Positions 45,643-57,590 are shown, numbered from the stretch's first letter. The stretch is 64,000 bases of DNA from Arthrobotrys musiformis (GCA_036971715.1 JAVHJL010000003.1:4278001-4342000); one strand, 5' to 3'. Numbers and translations are program-made. The notes: generated by a model not told the origin, from the sequence alone.

Positions 45643-47418
45643 ATGATTTTGGCCCTGTTATTTCTCCTGTATTCAAGTCCCGCCAGGGCATCTTGGGTCT
45701 TCAACTTCCCAGTGGGCTGGACCGAAGAATCAGTCATAGCCCAACCACCACATACCCGCCCCATAACCGCCAGATACGAATGCACAGTCTTCAACTTCAA
45801 CCGCTGGAGTCTCCCCCTCGAAGCAACCACAATTTACAACTCCCCCAAGGCATTCGTCACAAACGCCATAGCATACTACCGTAACTCTAAATGCAAGGAC
45901 ACCGACGGCGTGGGACTAGATTACCTCATCATCCTCGATCCCGAAAAATCAAGGGGTGTCAATGTTGTAGATTTAAAACTTGAGGGGTTGACGGTCGGTG
46001 GGACGCCAACGTCGTATCAGGCTGTGGAGTTTATGCATTATGCAAAAATTATTTATGCGAAGACGGGGAAGGCGCCGAGGCCTGGGTCGGTTTATGTGTT
46101 TGGATCCAGAGGGGCGGTTACGGCGTGGAGTGATGCTCCTGGAACGGTGAGGAACGTGGATATGAATGAATTTACTACGAAAGAGGGGATGGATGAGATC
46201 GAGAAGGATCCGAATGAGGTGGCCTTGGTATTAGGCATGATCACGGAGAAGGTATTAAACGAAGATCCGGGGAGGAAAGCGAAATTGAAGAATTGGGTGC
46301 AAAAGAAGGCGGGGGGTCAGACTGCGGGGGCTAATATTCCGGAAATGTTGGAGAGGATGGCGGAGCATGATGCTGCTATGAAAGCTCAGGCCGATGGGTA
46401 TCTGGGGGATATGCAAGGGTCCGGTAATTTATATGGGCAGCAGCAGGCCGCGTTCCAGATGCCTTCACAGCCTATAGGTAACGCGAACCAAAGGGCGGAA
46501 CGACAATCAACTTCGGAGAGGAATAACGCCCCTCGGGAGTCAATGGGGCCTCCGATATTTCCCAATAGAGAATCAAGCCAACAATCCACCGGAGCACCTA
46601 TCGTTACACCATACGGAATGGCAAACCGACCGATCGATCTATACCAACTAGCAGAAGAGTGCATCAAAGCCGGCAATAGTCGCGCTGTATGGTTCCAATG
46701 GTACTGGGCGGAATACTGGTTTCACGCAAGGCTAGCCAAGGCCGCTTTGAGCATTCTAGACTCCGTCGAAAGCGGCGGATTGGATGCAGTGAAACAAATG
46801 GTCGAAGAAGAGCGAGAGGTCCAGGAACAGAGGATCGCGATCGAAAATCAATTAAGATGGCGTCTTTTGCAACAAAGGGACGCAGAGTTGAAAAAGATAG
46901 CCAAGGAACGAGCAAATCTCGTTGCGAATTTATACCTTGCTAGCCGACCTCAGATGGCGGGCGCGCAAGAGATGGTGCAAAACACAGAGCCCGTGAATGG
47001 GCATCTAAGGGTGCCAAATAGTATCAATCCGAGAGAAGATGAAGAAATAAAAACACCACTAAATTTCCCAGAGTTCTTCTCACCCGGGCAGTTTTCTAGT
47101 TCAAATGCACTCAGCGGCCAAACATTCAATCTTGGTAATTTTAACCAGTTCAGTGCTGGGAGGCTAGGGATGACTGTCAACCAGGCGAATGACCTTGCTG
47201 CGCTGAGGTTTACCGCACCCGAACAAAACCCATCCGAGTCAGTTACAGAGATGTTTCGAAGGGCTGGTTTGGCCGGTAGAGATGTCCCTTTGATGTCATC
47301 TGAGATTCAGGATCCGGTGTCCGATCAGCCTGGAGAGAAAGATACATATGTAGTCGAAGACGACGAAACGGAGCCAACTAAGGAAAATCCCGAAAAAAAG
47401 TTAAAGACCGGCCCTTAA
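45643..47418 (+). CDS. Hypothetical protein with signal peptide and coiled coil
   Basis: Single-exon frame of 591 residues. Residues 1-17 look like a signal peptide (MILALLFLLYSSPARAS). The N-terminal third is a mixed globular region (WVFNFPVGWTEESVIAQPP to APRPGSVYVFGSRG) with two cysteines. The middle is Gln/Asn/Ser-rich and probably disordered. A Glu/Arg/Gln-rich helix around residues 375-425 (VEEEREVQEQRIAIENQLRW) is likely a coiled coil. The tail is acidic and ends in KKLKTGP. I do not recognise the family. Codon structure without introns and the length support a real gene. Confidence 0.65.
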   Translation: MILALLFLLYSSPARASWVFNFPVGWTEESVIAQPPHTRPITARYECTVFNFNRWSLPLEATTIYNSPKAFVTNAIAYYRNSKCKDTDGVGLDYLIILDPEKSRGVNVVDLKLEGLTVGGTPTSYQAVEFMHYAKIIYAKTGKAPRPGSVYVFGSRGAVTAWSDAPGTVRNVDMNEFTTKEGMDEIEKDPNEVALVLGMITEKVLNEDPGRKAKLKNWVQKKAGGQTAGANIPEMLERMAEHDAAMKAQADGYLGDMQGSGNLYGQQQAAFQMPSQPIGNANQRAERQSTSERNNAPRESMGPPIFPNRESSQQSTGAPIVTPYGMANRPIDLYQLAEECIKAGNSRAVWFQWYWAEYWFHARLAKAALSILDSVESGGLDAVKQMVEEEREVQEQRIAIENQLRWRLLQQRDAELKKIAKERANLVANLYLASRPQMAGAQEMVQNTEPVNGHLRVPNSINPREDEEIKTPLNFPEFFSPGQFSSSNALSGQTFNLGNFNQFSAGRLGMTVNQANDLAALRFTAPEQNPSESVTEMFRRAGLAGRDVPLMSSEIQDPVSDQPGEKDTYVVEDDETEPTKENPEKKLKTGP

Positions 47419-48484
47419 CTTTGTAAATATACGTTTCAAGATCCTAAGACCAGGTGCAATACAAGGGCACCGAAGTAGGCCGGTGGTGGGTCTAGAATAC
47501 ACAGAGATCCGTCTGGCTAATAACAAATATGTAGCATATGCGCATGTAGACTTACATTACTAATCTCGCGTATGCACCTGCAGAGCTGCACAACTGCACA
47601 ATTCGTACATAAGAGAGCATCAAGCTTGCCATCCTTTGAAAGGGGTCTTGATGATGGGGCGTTCCGTCATATGATCCTAAGTATGGAGCGAGGCTAGTCC
47701 ATGATCGCAAAAACCACCCATTATAATTCTTTTTCGCGGAGCCACGCACGCCAATAATAATAAATTGGACATATTTCTCATTGCACATTGACTATCAAGG
47801 AATTTTTTCACACCTCCTAGAGCCTTGGAAAGCTGAAAAGCTCAAAATAGGAATTTAAAATCTGTATTCAACTAACTAAAAGAAGGTCATGAATCCAGCT
47901 AAGAACTGAAATCGCTCGCTCGTGCAACTCAAAATTCAAAAAATATGCAAGCACGTTAACCCATACAAACAATTAATCATAAGATAGAACCAACGATATA
48001 TATATATATCGATGAAGGAAATCGGGTACATGTGGTCGAAGGCAACCCTCTCTCGGTAAACATGTATGCCCGGGTGAGTGGAATGAATGATTTGAAAGAG
48101 AGAAAAAACCAAACGCGCGAGATAAATAGAAATTGCAAAGAGTAGAGAGAGACGGATTCAAAGAGATGCATTTGCGAATTGAAACTACTCAGACGGGCGC
48201 ACCGTGGCCATGGGTCCACCGACGATGCAGTCCTCTGAGAAAGCCCCAAACCGAGTCAAAAGAAATTCCGTGGCGAAAAAGCACAGAGCCTAACCTCGCA
48301 ATCGAGGATATAGAACAATCAATCGATTCCACAGGAGGTACAGTTTCAACGTATCCAATGCAGCCACAACCCTAACCATCCTCCCAGACTTCCGCAATAA
48401 CCGCCTAAGCCCTGAGATCCTACCAATTAGTAGCTCAAAGCGACCAACCAGATTACCGTACCCGAGGACTCTCACAAGGACCGG
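47419..48484. other. Intergenic region
   Basis: About 1.07 kb without a recognisable gene. Short AT runs occur at 47995-48012. Frames at 47552-47788 and 47977-48249 (minus) have no coding signature. Confidence 0.4.
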
Positions 48485-48653
48485 AACAAGATATTATACT
48501 TAGCAAAAGTGTAAATATCGTCACTAGCACCCCGTCCTCATTCCTCTAGGAAGGCAACGAGAGGCCCGCCGGCATATCCTCACCTGCCTTGAGTAATTAG
48601 AAAGAAATGGTACCTGACGATATTTACACTTTTGCTAAGCATAATATCTTGTT
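48485..48653. mobile_element. MITE-like inverted-repeat element
   Basis: Left arm 48485-48523 and right arm 48615-48653 are inverted copies of each other: 39 bp with one mismatch, around a 91-bp loop. The arms contain TTAGCAAAAGTGTAAATATC and its complement. There is no coding capacity inside. Size, long terminal inverted repeats and lack of genes fit a miniature inverted-repeat transposable element, but I find no clear target-site duplication. A transcript would fold into a long hairpin. Confidence 0.6.
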
Positions 48654-48926
48654 GAGATGAGGGTGAGAGACTGTGAGTTCTAGGGTAGATAATGCTGGGG
48701 ATTGCGATGGCGTCCTAATTGAGTAAGGATCGTGCCTTAGGAGATCATAGTAGAATCCGATCGTTGAGAAGGAATAGAAAGAATAATGGCACCCTGACCG
48801 AGTACGTAACGGCCGTCCAAAGCACCGGTTTCGATACAACCGTGCAGAGCCTTTTCTTTTTGGATTTGTTTCGAAAGTACGGAATCGAAGTTCAACTTTG
48901 ATGCTCATTCAAACGCCCAGCGGAGC

Positions 48927-49147
48927 AGATATATTTGCATATTTGGTGATATATTTGGTGATATATTTGGTGATATATTTGGTGATATATTTGGTGATAT
49001 ATTTGGTGATATATTTGGTGATATATTTGGTGATATATTTGGTGATATATTTGGTGATATATTTGGTGATATATTTGGTGATATATTTGGTGATATATTT
49101 GGCGATATATTTGGCGATGTATTTGGCGATATATTTGGCGAATACAT
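48927..49147. repeat. 12-bp tandem minisatellite (GATATATTTGGT)n
   Basis: About 17 to 18 tandem copies of GATATATTTGGT; twelve or more central copies are identical, and GGT changes to GGC and then decays at the right edge. Several frames stay open (Leu-Val-Ile-Tyr on one strand, Asn-Ile-Ser-Pro on the other), but these are artefacts of a period divisible by three. Confidence 0.95.
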
Positions 49148-49422
49148 TTGGGGGATGTATTTGATGAATATATTTAGTGCTTGCTTTGATATGCAAACAA
49201 GACTTCCCACACCGAGGCCTATTGCTCTATGGGGAGAGACATTTCGGATCGGATTGATAGTGTTAAAGCGTAAATATCTGTGTGTTAGCTCTAGCGTGCA
49301 GAACAGGGGCCCCCAAGCTTAAGCATTTAACAGTAGATATTTTTCAGAGGTTTCCAGGCGGAGTGAGAGCTCTTCTCCAGCCTCCAGTAGTGTATTGATT
49401 GCCCACATTTTTTTTTCTGTTC

Positions 49423-51133
49423 TCAAGTCGACATCATTTTCTTTTTTCTCTTCGAGGGTCGCGGATTGAGATCGATCCCTTCATTTTCGGTTTGGCTAGA
49501 CGTCGATGCATTTTCTTGTACCCTTTCTCTTTTCGGAACTTGCGTTTCAGGGATGGAGGGACCTTGCTCTCTCGACCATTTTACATGGCGTTTAGACTGC
49601 AAGTGGGCAGGTCTTCTCATATTGTCCTCTCTCCAAAACCCGTGCCCACAGCCGCAGAAATGTTTTGGTTTCGGCCGGTCTGGCGGTTTTGTCTGGTCTA
49701 GCGGGGTTGTTTGGTCGAGTGGGGTTGTCCCGCATTTCTTAAAATGAAGGTCGTATTCGCGTTTCCTCGTATATTTCTTTTTACATTGTTCACAAAAGTA
49801 CTTTTCTTCGCGCTGCCTTTTGATACCCGAACCTATGTTTGGTGCCGCAGGCTGCTTTGGCGAACTTTTGATGGTATACGTCGGTCTCCACTTTTCCTCT
49901 GGTCTATTGTGGACTTGGGGTTGACCGTTGTTGTCAGATGCAGCTGATCCTGGGGTAGCCTCGAGGCAAGACGGTGTGCTTGTTCCCGTGGTATCGCCGT
50001 CGGCGGATGAGCAGCTTGGTGTAGGCGAGGACGAGGTCACAGAATCCTCGGTCCTTGCTGGAGAACTACTTGGATCGCTTGAGCCCGAAGATGGAGAAGT
50101 GGTAATGGAAGGCGTCGCATAATTTGAAGAGGGTCCATCGTCGTCAAATGCAGCTTCGCTTTGATATTGTTGACTCGGGTAGATCAAATCTAAATTATAA
50201 ATTGACACCGAGTTGGCTGGTTAACTTCGGTTCTAAGTGTCATGATGGTAATTTGGAGGAGGCTTCGTTGCTTATCATACTTCTGGGACATATAGTATTC
50301 TCTGGTTGTTCTGGGGTACTGGTACACCCATTTGTAGAGTAGTCATCCCAGTTCGCGGCAGCCTCTGGGTCTGGAGTACGGAAGTCGGCTGAGAATTCGT
50401 GGGAGATATTTTGATTGCAAAAGGATTCTAAAAAAACAGATGATTGATCTATTCGTAGCGGCCGATGGATTTATGGGTTAGATGTATTTCTCCTTTTTAA
50501 TTTGAGCATGAACATCCACCGCTTCGAATTCGGGGTGGGGTGCGCAGGAGATGTCATGAATCTGTGGTTAAGAGGAAGTGTAGGACTCACGACTGGTGCC
50601 GGCGGGAGACCCAGTTACAATTGGCAGATGAGGGAGCCCATGACTGGAACCCGCGTGCGCTGGGTCAGCAGGAGCAACATTGTTGTGGTTGGAACTACTA
50701 GAGTTAACTAGTCGCTCTGAATCCGGCGAATTCTTCGAAAAATCCTGGGCTTTGGATACAGGACCGACAATCGAAGAACTACGGGAGTGGTCTTCTGGTT
50801 GAGGTGAACCGACGTTATCACTATCCTGATACTCAGTAGGAATAGCAAAATCGAAACAGCACGGATATTCGATATCTAATTGAAAAGGAATGGTTGTGGG
50901 TTGTAGCTTGGAAAATGGATTATGGTTGAGACCCAGATATCACCAGCCGTTTAGGGCTGATATCTGAGCCCCATATAGGGGCCGCGGAGCTATAGAATAA
51001 AGTTACTATCGCTGGATAATTAGCTCTTTCGTCCCTAATACAAAACCTCGCCAAAGAAGGTTGGTTATGTTAGGACTTACAGACCAGAAGAGAAAGAAAA
51101 GGAAAGTTGGACTATCCTCGAGGGCAGCTCCAT
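49423..51133 (-). CDS. C2H2 zinc-finger protein (5' exons tentative)
   Basis: Likely nuclear DNA-binding regulator. Last exon 50216-49423 carries a finger of C-x2-C-x12-H-x3-C type (FCEQCKKKYTRKREYDLHFK), a second degenerate one (HFCGCGHGFWREDN then HLQSKRH) and a basic C-terminus (PSKRKKK). It has no usable start, and upstream open segments fit as exons: 50427-50281, 50906-50591, 51034-51007 and 51133-51081. These join in frame with donors GTATGA, GTGAGT, GTAACT and GTAAGT and give 445 residues starting MELPSRIVQL. The second and third exons from the 3' end are well supported by composition (Ser/Asp/Pro-rich, as in the last exon); the first two are a best guess. The 163-nt intron 50590-50428 has a TCTAACCC branch. 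Confidence 0.6.
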
Positions 51134-53484
51134 CGAGATATAAACACACTAGCTCCAGCATCAAAATTCAGGCCTCTTTAGACCTACCTAACTTGGTAAT
51201 TCAGGTTCCACAGTCCCTCTATCTCTCTTTGGGGAATTCAGGATTGTATTTTTGTCCTAAGTGGGACTAAGGCAAGAAGTGACAGGGATTTGGTGCAACC
51301 TTGGCGGCCTTGGCACAGTTGGTTGACTCAACCGGGTGAGCAGTCCTCCGAGTTGTTGACCGCGTCCAATGCGAGGATATATATCAGCCTTCCTCTTATT
51401 GGCCGCTATTTCGAATAACGGAGATCGACGTCAGTATATGCATACACACGTAGCACAGGAATGGGTGGTGTGCCCATGCTTGTATGTATGTGTAAGTTCT
51501 GACCAATTAACAAATAGAGGCCTCGAGGTATGTCCACGGTTTATAAATTTAGCTAGATCTAGATCTCATTGTCTTTGCTTTGGGGCTCTCATCCTGCCTC
51601 CATCCTAATTTGTGGTATGCAGTTCGTTTGGATTTATACATAGGTAGATATCTAGATCACTTCATGCTTTTTGATGTTTACTTCCGGTCCGGTTTGTTCT
51701 TTCTTGAATTCTTTCTACATAATAGTTCCCTCGCAGACTCGTCTAATAGCTAATGAACGAAAAGCGGGACAACCTTAGTACCTCTGTGATAGCGGAGGAA
51801 TATTCGCGGACTTCGCCCTCGCTATCATTAAGATCATACCGAACCCCGCCACATAGGAAGATATTGAAGCGAGAAAGATTCCGAACTGTAGAGTCGCATC
51901 CATAATCCCCCGACAATGGTCTGCTTCGCCAGCATATTGCCAGACCGGGGGTTTTACGGCCCTGCTTTAAGCATCGCTGCTTCCAGAAACTGCATAACTA
52001 TATCACGAGCTGGAGTCCCCCGCGAGGATGTTCGAAGATTTCTCTGGCGTTATCGTCGAATAAGACGAGCTCGTAGAGAAGTGGACGTTCTCGATCTTTG
52101 GTGGGATATACATACTGGAGACTTGATCCACCGCTATTGCGGAAGGTACTGGGATCTATCGCGAGGCTGAAAGCGTAACGCATGAAGCTGTTGAGTACGT
52201 TACCCATTCAAAAATCTCATTGCGGTGGCCCGTCGGCGATATCCATCAAGGTAGTTGATCTTTGACAATTCAAAGCTAAAAGTCGAACGGCAGAAAAATA
52301 ACTCAGGATTTACTCGGTGCCCTCAGTTATAAAAATTTCGGTTGGATTTAAGGTCTGCTTACGACCAAGCCTTTGCTGGGTTCGCGTTCCTCGCTACATG
52401 CAAGAACTGTACTGTTGTGGTTATTTGGGAATTATTTACGGCATACGTATTCGACTCAACTTCCTCTATGATTCGCGTCTCTATATATATATTCTATGTA
52501 TATATATTCCATAGACTGATATCCTTTAGTTGTATTGAATTCGCTACTATAGTGTTGGTGCCTTGGTCAATCTATGATTAATGTACTCTACTATGGAAGT
52601 GACTTCGTATAATTAACGGTAGTCATGATTGGAATTTATAGCCATAGAATAGTAGTTGAGGAGGGTCGAGATAAACACCACCTGATCATGATTCATCTCT
52701 CACAATTTGTCTGGTGCCTTTTTAAATTTTCTGAAGATCTTTCGAGGTAATACGTACTTAATCAAGGCATTGAAGACGCCTTATAAGTACCTAAACACTC
52801 TATAATTTGGACCATCCAAAATCACAGCCAATATTTAAATTTTAAAACCAGTACCCTGAATTGACATCGTCGGTAGATCCATTGGGAGATTGCAGGTATA
52901 ACAAGCGATCGGGAATATCGAATTGATGCTTTGCGGACTTTAAGGACTATACTTGCCTGCCCAGTGGATCTATACGTACGGTATCGCGTATCATTTTGAC
53001 CCGATTCAAGTTTCCGGTTGTGTATATGCCCCAATCCCAAACCTGTGACATGCGTATGAGGGAATCATGAATTTAGACGTTGTCGTGTACGCGTACGATA
53101 GACCCATTTTCCTGAGTCGACCCAGTACCCCGACAACAATTATTTTGTTGGTTTTGTGGCATTTGCATGACCCAAAGGTCTTTGTGGGAGCCAAAACTAA
53201 AGCCAATCGAGAGCCATCCGCCTATAGCTAGCGTCGACGGGAAGATTGCACAATTCATTTGAAATTACTAATCAGTCAGCATCAACACCCGCCGGCTGAC
53301 CCGCCGGCCGCCTTTTGAAAAATTCTCAACCCCGCAGACATAATCCATTGATGACACAGTTATATCCCTCGAGAATTGTATATATATCTGGTCAGGTAAC
53401 ATCAATTGACCTGACCACTTGAATCCCTACTGAACGTATACAACCTCAATTCAAGAATATCGAAAGTCCGAACAAATCCACAGA
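51134..53484. other. Long intergenic region
   Basis: About 2.35 kb without a recognisable gene. It contains TA-rich tracts near 52475-52510. The frame at 51916-52170 lacks coding features and overlaps another in the opposite direction. The right end is the promoter of the oxidoreductase gene. Confidence 0.45.
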
Positions 53485-55569
53485 ATGGAAGCAGTCTTTA
53501 GCGACTCCGCAGGCTGGCACCCTGGCGAACGTAAGTCCCAGTCCCTTTACCCCGGATTCCCCGAAATAGAGGTGGGAAATAATACCACACTATCAACACA
53601 TCCCCTCTGTAACACGATTGTCCGAAACTCGCGTTCCAACGGTATCAACACATTCTAACGATCTTTTGATAGAGAACATCCAACGTCTACTCCACGTTCC
53701 ATACCAAGAGAACCCTACGAGATACTATCTCCCACCTGGGGTCTCCCATTTCCTTTCAATATGCCCATTGATTGCTATCGGGACCACATCTTCATCAGGT
53801 CAACCCTGGGCATCATTGTTAACCGGTGTCCCCGGGTTCGCTAGAAACTTTGGACCTGGTGTCATCGGTATGCAAAGTGCCGTTGGGGCCGGCGATCCAA
53901 TTTATGAAACTCTCGATGAGAAAGTATGGGGTGAGCAGATGAATGATGGGGAATCGAGAGGGGAAGGAATGATCGCCGGACTAGGCGTGAATTTAGAAAG
54001 ACGTCAACGCGTAAAGTTTTACGGACGAAGTAAGAAGGGGATGAGGAGGCTTGAGAAAGGCAAGGGGTTGGTTACGCTCATGATGGAGGTTGAGCAGAGT
54101 TTGGGGAATTGCCCTAAGTATATGAATGGTGCGCCCCCTATTTCTTTTCTCTTTATATCTCTCATAACTGTTGGTCCACGGTTCTAACTTTCTTTTTGCC
54201 GATCGGAATATATGTAGCCCGCCATTTTGACGTAGTGCAGGTGGATCAGCCGGCAAATTTTACACAAAGTTACGAGGTTCCGACAACGCTTCCGCAAGAC
54301 GCCTTAGATTTAATCTCAAACTCGGATATGTTCTTCGTTGCCTCTCGGAATGGGTTTACCGATATGGACGTAAACCACCGAGGCGGCCCGACGGGTTTCG
54401 TCCGGGTCCTCCCGCAAACATCAAGCGGTAGCAGCGATCAAGAACCAACTACCCTCGTTTGGCCCGAGTACTCGGGAAATAGACTTTACCAGACTCTCGG
54501 AAACCTCCAGGTTACCCCATTAGCAGGCCTTACATTCGCAGACTTCTATACGGGTGACATGTTATACCTCACCGGAACAACTGAGATATTAATCGGACCG
54601 GATGCGGAAAGAGTAATGCATAAAAGCAAACTAGCGGTAAAATTTACCGTCACCGGGGCACGATACGCAAAAGACTCGTTAGGTATTAGAGTAGCAGCAC
54701 CAGACGCCGTAAGGTGGAGCCCATATAACCCCGCCGTACGGTACCTGGCAGCAGAAGCTCAAGGACAGAAGGCTTTGATTGGGGTAAATTCCGACCAGGG
54801 CCTGAAAGCAACACTTGTGAAAAAGGAGAAACTTTCGGATACAATTGCAAGGTTTACATTCCAACTAGATGGTAATAAAGATAAAAAGGACCTCTGGCGG
54901 GCAGGACAGTATGTTATGCTGGGTTTCGAGGAGGAATTAAGTGCTGGGTATAGACATATGGATGATTCGGACCCTCAAGGACTCAACGACGATTATATAC
55001 GGAGTTTCACGGTATCTTCTTACCCTGGTCAGTTTACAGGTAGAGATGAAGGTAAATTCGAACTTACGATTAGAAGAGTCGGGCCGGTTACAAGATATTT
55101 GTTTCAGCAGAACCCGGGTGCAGCGTTGGAGGTTCCCGTGCAAGGATTTGGAGGAGAGTTTTTCGTGGAGAAATGCGTAGGTGGCAAGGTCGGGATCATA
55201 GCTGCTGGTGTCGGAATTACACCTTTTATTGCCCAATGGAGGGGCATTACCGAGAGTGGGGTTGATGTCAAGTTGTTTTGGACAGTGAAAGAAGATGATC
55301 TGGGCGCCGTCAAAGATATTCTGGGGAGAAAGGGCATGGAGGGGATGAAAGAGGCACTAACTCTATTTGTGACGGGAAAGAGGGGAGGGGCGAATACCAG
55401 AAAAGTAGAGGCAAACGAAATTATCGAAAGGAGGATCAGGAAAGAAGACATAGTTGAAGAAGGCGACGAGGCGAGGAAATGGTATATTTGCACGGGAGAT
55501 AAAATGCGCAAGGAGGTGACTGAATGGCTCCATGGAAGGGAAGTCAACTGGGAAGAGTTTACTTATTAA
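53485..55569 (+). CDS. Flavin oxidoreductase: PPOX-like domain fused to ferredoxin-reductase-type FAD/NAD(P) domain
   Basis: Exons 53485-53530, 53673-54128 and 54218-55569 give 617 residues. The N-terminal half resembles the pyridoxamine-phosphate-oxidase-like split-barrel family (IQRLLHVPYQENPTRYYLPP, NCPKYMN joined to ARHFDVV, FFVASRNGFTDMDVNHRGG, YTGDMLYLTGTTEI). The C-terminal half is a ferredoxin-NADP reductase fold: FAD-binding WRAGQYVMLGF and YIRSFTVSSYP, nucleotide-binding IAAGVGITPF and WYICTGDKM. There is no 2Fe-2S cysteine motif at the end, so electrons probably go from NAD(P)H to a flavin and then to an unknown acceptor. Fused proteins of this layout are known in fungi as FAD-binding oxidoreductases; the physiological substrate is unknown. 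Introns have canonical GTAAGT and less usual GTGCGC donors. Confidence 0.82.
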
Positions 55570-56272
55570 TAACTGAAGCTATTCAACACTGCCATCTGTT
55601 TTCAGATCTGAAAATTGTATCGTGTGTCGTATTGAAATTAATGTTATTATTGGTTAATATAGTAAAGTATTTTCCTGAAATATATCATACGCTACATAGG
55701 GAATATGGGTATGCTAGACCTAACGATAACGTAACACAGGGAGACGTAAATACATTACATACACCACGCCTGCCTTAAGCTCGTGTGTTGATTGAATTTT
55801 GCTTCCTAAAATTTAAAAATTTAAGATCGTAGTTTTAGTTAATGAGAAGAGGCGTATATAGCTAGATAGGACTCAATTTGCAGACCCTACCCATTTAGGT
55901 ATGGATTTCATGCTCGTTAGCTACGATCACGAAGTAGATCGCCCTAATTCGCTAGATGATATCCATAAACTTGCGCACTTCAACGTCAAGCATATACTAT
56001 TTTGTAGGTATCGGCGCGTCAATTTGGCATATCAATATATTTATGAAAAGTATTAAAGGGAGGTCCTTGGTTTCATTTTTCCTTTCTCCTTTTCATCGAC
56101 ATCACTCCGCTTCCAATTTAACCGATCTTACAGTTTAGTTAAGCAGTAGCTGATACGACGTCGATATCCTGCATACAAAACACTCGACAGTTGAAATTAT
56201 TTTCTATTTAATTATTTTTGTACGGATAAGATTGTCTCGGAGACAGACCACCAAGGTAGAAGATCTGTAATC
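55570..56272. other. Intergenic region
   Basis: About 700 bp of AT-rich sequence between two plus-strand genes. No motif or repeat that I would call. Confidence 0.4.
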
Positions 56273-57091
56273 ATGAATCGCACTAGGGCTCTACTAGCAG
56301 AGGAGGCTAGGCACCGCTTCATCCCCCTCCAGATCCTAGGAACAAATGGCATCCCCCACGCTACCTGGGCCGATGATACGGTACTATATTACGACGTTTC
56401 ACCTGCTCCTGTCTGTAACTACATGGAAATTTTGGTTCCAAGGTCACAGTTGCAATCGGCGGCAGACTGCCTGATCCAGGCGCTGCCAATTTTCACACGG
56501 ACCGCTTTCCCATCGGAGCCAAGGGAGACAGACCAGGTATTTATATTTCAGTATTCAGACGACTGTATTCTCCTCTGCTCAAACAGAGATACGGAGGTAA
56601 TGCCCAATTATATCACCTTAATCCCCGACGACGTCTTTCATTTCGATGTTACGGATCCGCGGTCGACTGAGTCGATCTCAGTGTTCTTCTACCTACCAGC
56701 CGATTCCAACAAAGGACGAGGTCCCGCTTTCCTACCTCTCATTAATGCACTCTTGCAATGCGTCGATGATCTGAGACCCCAAAAGTTCTCGCAAAGACTA
56801 AGTCGGCAAGTAATCGATGCTTTGAAGGAAAATCTTGCAAATCGCCTCATGGAGCTCATTCTCTACGGCCGGCAGGAAACCTTGGGAAATTTTCGACAAA
56901 ATGGTAGTTGTGGGGCCACTCGACTTATGCCTCTGTGCATACGGGAGCTTTTGATGCCAGAGAACGTACCGGTATTTGATTATTTGTATCCGAAATACGT
57001 TCAATGGAGCTTGTCGGTTTCGGCAACGTTGCTGACGCCCCCATCCACGCCATTGTCGATTGCCGACGAGATGCAGAGGCTGCGTATTTAG
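56273..57091 (+). CDS. Hypothetical protein, single exon
   Basis: A 272-residue frame starting MNRTRALLAEEARHRFIPLQ. No signal peptide or membrane segment. It is leucine- and proline-rich with an alpha/beta look: early beta-rich part (VLYYDVSPAPVCNYMEILVP, VFIFQYSDDCILLCSN), then helical segments (QVIDALKENLANRLMELILY) and a C-terminal LLMPENVPVFDYLYPKY. I do not recognise the family. Composition and length support coding; the start is the first ATG after in-frame stops. Confidence 0.55.
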   Translation: MNRTRALLAEEARHRFIPLQILGTNGIPHATWADDTVLYYDVSPAPVCNYMEILVPRSQLQSAADCLIQALPIFTRTAFPSEPRETDQVFIFQYSDDCILLCSNRDTEVMPNYITLIPDDVFHFDVTDPRSTESISVFFYLPADSNKGRGPAFLPLINALLQCVDDLRPQKFSQRLSRQVIDALKENLANRLMELILYGRQETLGNFRQNGSCGATRLMPLCIRELLMPENVPVFDYLYPKYVQWSLSVSATLLTPPSTPLSIADEMQRLRI

Positions 57092-57590
57092 TTCTGGAAG
57101 TATTAAATCTCTTGGGGAAAAAATATATATATATTTATAATTGGATGAATAAGGGTTTGTCTGGTGATGAAGAGGTATGTAAGGAACTAATGGTGTATTT
57201 ACTTCGTCTCTCCCGATCTCTCCGCTCACCAGTATCAGCTAGTTTACGATAAATGTTAGGATTACAGTTGGAGACTTAGCCCCAATTTGAGGTGGAGTCT
57301 TAGGCCCGGGGCCAGAGCAGGCAAATCTGAATGAATTTGAGTCGCGAGCGAAAACAATAGGTCTTCAGTGAATTTGGTATGGAGTACAGAGACAGGGAAT
57401 GAATTTTAAACTAAATAACGACGCCGGAGGAGTTTAAGGAGGTGTATCGGCCGTCATGTCGGAACCTGGGCCAGCGGTGAATGCTGGAGCAGGGTTACTT
57501 CTCTGTATCTAATCAACCTGCGCAAATATTTTTAGCTTTTTTTCGTACAGAAAATGAGGCTTCAGTGTCTTTACCTTCTGCTTCTGTAAA
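57092..57590. other. Intergenic region between convergent genes
   Basis: About 500 bp between two genes that point at each other; a 3'-3' spacer. It has an AT run at 57120-57138 (TATATATATATTTATAA). No gene seen. Confidence 0.4.

Noticed and set aside
48927..49147. CRISPR-like array
   Set aside because: Units are directly tandem with no unique spacers, and this is a eukaryotic genome; it is a minisatellite.
48898..49210. Long open frames across the 12-bp minisatellite on both strands
   Set aside because: They exist only because the repeat period is a multiple of three and lacks stops; no gene features at either end.
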